Below, one piece after another: positions 4,949 to 7,173 of a stretch of DNA of 7,173 bases (its first letter is position 1; each line of letters starts with the position of its first letter). The translations under genes were made by a program, and so were the position numbers. The DNA is from Paracoccaceae bacterium. Lineage in GTDB: Bacteria; Pseudomonadota; Alphaproteobacteria; Rhodobacterales; Rhodobacteraceae. The notes below the pieces were generated by a model that made no database searches, was not told the origin of the DNA, and saw nothing but the letters and a program-made list of their open reading frames with translations. The stretch lies in the NCBI GenBank assembly GCA_026982515.1, contig JALSGY010000002.1:1-7173 (forward strand). The letters run 5' to 3'.

Positions 4949-6421
4949 CTACCCCGCTTCGAAGCCCGGCGCCCATGCCTCGCCCCAGGCCTGACGCCAC
5001 AGCCACGGCTTGTCCGAGTTCGATTGCGGCGCACCGCCCTGCCACAGATCGTATCGCGGGGCCGAGTGGCGGGCGAAGAAGGCCTCGATCCGCCCGGCAA
5101 GTTCGGCCTCCACGGCGGCGAATTCCCGCTTGCCAGCCAGGTTCACCTTCTCCTGCGGATCGTTTCTCAGATCGTACAGCTCATCGGGATAGGGCGGGAT
5201 CGGCGCGCCCTGGAAACGGCGCTTGAACAGCCAGTCGGGGGTGCGGATGGCGCGGGTTTCCTCCTGCTCCAGATACACCTCGTCGGGGGTCCCGAAGCGC
5301 CCGCCCCTCAGCACCGGAGCAAAGCTGTGCGCCGGCGAGCGGGGGTTGTGGCCATCCGGTTCGATGCCTGCCAGTTCCAGCAGGGTGGGGAAGAGATCGA
5401 TCTGGCTCACGTGGTGGGCCTCGCGCCTGATGGAGAACCGCCCACCATGGCGGAAGATCAGCGGTATCGAGAAGCTTTCCCGATGCGCATGGGCCGGCAG
5501 AGTGGCCTGCGAATGGCCCCAGATGCCGTGATGGCCAAGGGAAAACCCGTGATCGGTGGTGTAGACGATCAGCGTATCGTCATGGATCCCCAGCCGCCTG
5601 AGCGCGGCCAGAACCCGCCCCACCCCGTCATCCACCATGCTCATCTCGGAGAAGTAGTTGCGCAGGGTCTCCAGATCGTTCGGAATACGCAGCTCGGAAC
5701 TGTGATCGACCCCGCCCACGCTGTCGGACACCTTGCGCAAGAACCGCGCGATGGCGTTTTCATGCAGCCCCTCGCGCGGGATGGAGTGCATGTCGGCCGT
5801 ATCGTAGAGATCGCGAAACCGGTTCTTCGCCCGCCCCTTGAGCGCCGGCCAGTGGCCGTAGGGGGCGTTGTAGGGCACGAACAGGAAGAAGGGCTCTCGC
5901 GAGGAGGCGTTTTCAAGGTATTCGATGGCCTTGTCGGTGAAATAGTCCACGCTGTGGCCGGGGTAGTGGCGGGTCCTGCCGTTTTCGATATAGGTGCCGT
6001 TCCAGAAATCGGTGACATGGCCGTGCGGGTTGGTGACCCAGTGCTGAAAGCCGATCTGCGGTGCCTCCGGCGCGCCCATGTGATACTTGCCGACCAGCGC
6101 GGTGCGGTAGCCATGCCCGGCCAGCACCTCGGGCAGGGTGCGAAAGCTGTCCAGCGGACTCCAGCCCGGAGGCCAGAGATGGCGCAGGCGGTCGTCGATC
6201 CAGGTGTGGATCCCGTGCTGCGAAGGCATCAGCCCGGTCATCACCGAGGCCCGGCAGGGCGAACACATACCATTGACGCAAAAGGCGTTTTCAAAAAGAA
6301 ACCCCTCTGCCGCCAAGGCATCGAGATGCGGAGTGAAGATCTCGTCATTGCCGTAGCAGCCCAGCAGCTCGGCGGGCTGGTTGTCGGTCATGAACAGCAC
6401 GATATTGGGGCGTCTGGCCAT
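4949..6421 (-). CDS. Type I sulfatase (alkaline phosphatase superfamily), Cys-type
   Basis: 490 residues, predicted to hydrolyse a sulfate (or phosphonate/phosphate) ester; substrate unknown. The start RRPNIVLFMTDNQ carries the first metal ligands (D13, N14). CSPCRASVMTG (53-63) is the sulfatase signature, with C53 the residue that must be oxidised to formylglycine and R57 conserved. GKYHMG (111-116) corresponds to the GK.H.G motif with K112 and H115. TTDHGFSLGHHG (288-299) supplies metal ligands D290 and H291. YDLRNDPQEKVNLA near 416-429 is the usual C-terminal element. No signal peptide is visible, so a cytoplasmic location is likely. The ATG at 6421 is chosen because GGAG at 6430-6427 lies 5 bases before it and homology begins there; the frame stays open upstream to 6550 but that part overlaps the divergent gene. 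The gene ends convergent with the DUF2478 gene. No formylglycine-generating enzyme is in the window. Confidence 0.95.
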   Translation of the reverse strand: MARRPNIVLFMTDNQPAELLGCYGNDEIFTPHLDALAAEGFLFENAFCVNGMCSPCRASVMTGLMPSQHGIHTWIDDRLRHLWPPGWSPLDSFRTLPEVLAGHGYRTALVGKYHMGAPEAPQIGFQHWVTNPHGHVTDFWNGTYIENGRTRHYPGHSVDYFTDKAIEYLENASSREPFFLFVPYNAPYGHWPALKGRAKNRFRDLYDTADMHSIPREGLHENAIARFLRKVSDSVGGVDHSSELRIPNDLETLRNYFSEMSMVDDGVGRVLAALRRLGIHDDTLIVYTTDHGFSLGHHGIWGHSQATLPAHAHRESFSIPLIFRHGGRFSIRREAHHVSQIDLFPTLLELAGIEPDGHNPRSPAHSFAPVLRGGRFGTPDEVYLEQEETRAIRTPDWLFKRRFQGAPIPPYPDELYDLRNDPQEKVNLAGKREFAAVEAELAGRIEAFFARHSAPRYDLWQGGAPQSNSDKPWLWRQAWGEAWAPGFEAG

Positions 6422-6509
6422 GAGAACTCCGGAATTGGCGGCGCGCTTGCGCAGGCGGGTGCGCCGCACCAATATGGCGATGGTGACAGAGTTGCCGGAG
6501 GAAGGGCCA
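6422..6509. promoter_or_regulatory. Divergent promoter region between sulfatase and amidinotransferase genes
   Basis: This 88-base gap separates two divergent start codons, so it should hold both promoters. A weak + strand candidate is TTGCGC (6447-6452) with CAATAT (6470-6475) at 17-base spacing; only about half of the -10 bases match consensus. The two ribosome-binding sites lie at its ends: GGAG (6430-6427, - strand) and GGAGGA (6497-6502, + strand). No clear - strand promoter was found by eye. Confidence 0.4.
6458..6470. promoter_or_regulatory. 13-base palindrome, candidate operator
   Basis: GGTGCG-C-CGCACC is a perfect 6-base inverted repeat around one central base. It lies just upstream of CAATAT in the divergent region, where a regulator could control both genes. 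The size suits a dimeric HTH repressor, but palindromes of this length do arise by chance in GC-rich DNA, and no regulator gene is adjacent in the window. Confidence 0.3.
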
Positions 6510-7173
6510 ATGGCAAGCGGGGATACGCCCGACGACAACAGTTTCGGCAAGGCGGCCTATGGCGGCGAGGGCTGGGTCGCCCGGGCGGCCAGGCACGAGG
6601 CGGAGATCGGCTCCTTGTGGGCCCCCTTTCGGGTCGCCAGCGAACACGCGCCGCTGCGCGCCGTGCTGATGCATCCGCCAGGCCCCGAACTGGCCGCCGC
6701 CGCCGAGGACCCGGAGAAGGCGCTGATGCTTGCCCCGCTGGACCTGCCCCGCGCCCGCGCCCAGCATGAGGCCATCCGCAAGGCCTATGAGGATCAGGGG
6801 GTCGAGGTGCATCCGGTCGCCCCGGAGAAAGAACCCTCGCCCAACCAGATGTTCTGCGCCGATCTGTTCGTCATGACGCCGCAGGGGGCTATTGTGGCCC
6901 GGCCCGCAGGCCAGGCCCGGGCCGGAGAGGAACGCGCCGTGGCCCGGCGGCTGGCCGATCTGGGCGTGCCGATCCTGCGCAGCCTGACCGGCGGAGCCAC
7001 TTTCGAGGGTGCCGATCTGATGTGGCTGGACGAGCGCACCGCGCTCATCGGCCGCGGCCATCGGACAAACCGGGAGGCGATCGAACAGATCACCGCAACC
7101 CTGGCAGAGATCGGCTGCGAGGCGATCTGCGTGGACATGCCCTTCGGCACCATGCATCTGATGGGCATGTTGC
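6510..7173 (+). CDS. Amidinotransferase / arginine deiminase-like hydrolase (3' end outside window)
   Basis: 221 codons are visible and the frame runs off the right edge. The protein belongs to the guanidino-group-modifying superfamily (arginine deiminase, dimethylarginine dimethylaminohydrolase, glycine amidinotransferase), which acts on guanidino substrates through a covalent Cys adduct. Visible signatures are SPNQMFCADLFVMTPQGAIV (110-129), matching the N..(F)..D..(V)...GAI block with likely substrate-binding D118; ATFEGADLMWL (163-173), matching the EG.D block; ALIGRGHRTN (178-187); and FGTMHLMG (212-219) with the probable catalytic H216. The nucleophilic Cys near the C-terminus is beyond the window. 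The ATG at 6510 is preferred because GGAGGA at 6497-6502 is 7 bases upstream; in-frame ATGs at 6474 and 6480 lack such a site and would run through the putative promoter. It is transcribed away from the sulfatase gene, possibly under shared control. The exact substrate cannot be assigned. Confidence 0.87.
   Translation, partial: MASGDTPDDNSFGKAAYGGEGWVARAARHEAEIGSLWAPFRVASEHAPLRAVLMHPPGPELAAAAEDPEKALMLAPLDLPRARAQHEAIRKAYEDQGVEVHPVAPEKEPSPNQMFCADLFVMTPQGAIVARPAGQARAGEERAVARRLADLGVPILRSLTGGATFEGADLMWLDERTALIGRGHRTNREAIEQITATLAEIGCEAICVDMPFGTMHLMGML

Noticed and set aside
6474..6509. Earlier amidinotransferase starts at 6474 and 6480
   Set aside because: No ribosome-binding site precedes them, while GGAGGA is ideally spaced from 6510.
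6422..6550. N-terminal extension of the sulfatase back to an ATG at 6550
   Set aside because: The added residues do not resemble the family, overlap the divergent gene and its ribosome-binding site, and a good ribosome-binding site precedes the ATG at 6421.
4748..6769. Long + strand open frame (673 codons) opposite the sulfatase gene
   Set aside because: It is a shadow of the sulfatase, whose motifs on the - strand are unambiguous.

Overview
The window is high-GC, densely packed DNA from a Gram-negative bacterium. An outer-membrane beta-barrel protein shows the Gram-negative envelope. The GC-rich codon use and the mix of genes (ferrochelatase, Fnr-type regulator, DUF2478 protein, sulfatase, amidinotransferase) fit an alphaproteobacterium such as a member of the Rhodobacterales. 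That placement is inference, and a high-GC gammaproteobacterium cannot be excluded.

Layout. (1) Positions 1-1110, + strand: the 3' part of an uncharacterised outer-membrane beta-barrel gene, cut by the left window edge. (2) 1098-2531, - strand: an HTH-only remnant of a Crp/Fnr regulator followed without a gap by hemH (ferrochelatase); hemH overlaps the barrel gene tail to tail by 13 bases. (3) About 2480-2679: the 3' end of an IS256-family transposase on the - strand, wedged between two damaged genes. (4) 2678-4872, + strand: a short PCP_red-domain fragment, an oxygen-dependent protoporphyrinogen oxidase (HemG/HemY type) joined to it by an ATGA overlap, and a DUF2478 protein. (5) 4949-6421, - strand: a Cys-type sulfatase. 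(6) 6510 to the right edge, + strand: an amidinotransferase/arginine deiminase-like gene, divergent from the sulfatase and running off the window.

How the genes fit together. Protoporphyrinogen oxidase and ferrochelatase catalyse the last two steps of heme synthesis (protoporphyrinogen IX to protoporphyrin IX to heme). Here they sit on opposite strands, about 750 bases apart between start codons, around what was probably a shared control region. An Fnr-like regulator gene next to hemH suggests the locus was once tuned to oxygen or redox state. An IS256-family insertion with flanking deletions seems to have removed the sensory half of the regulator, the native promoters and the start of the PCP_red gene, leaving only the transposase 3' end. 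This scar is the most informative feature of the window. The sulfatase/amidinotransferase pair looks like a separate catabolic or modification module with its own divergent promoter region, which holds a 13-base palindrome. I see no RNA genes, CRISPR array or complete mobile element, and no clearly new multi-gene system.
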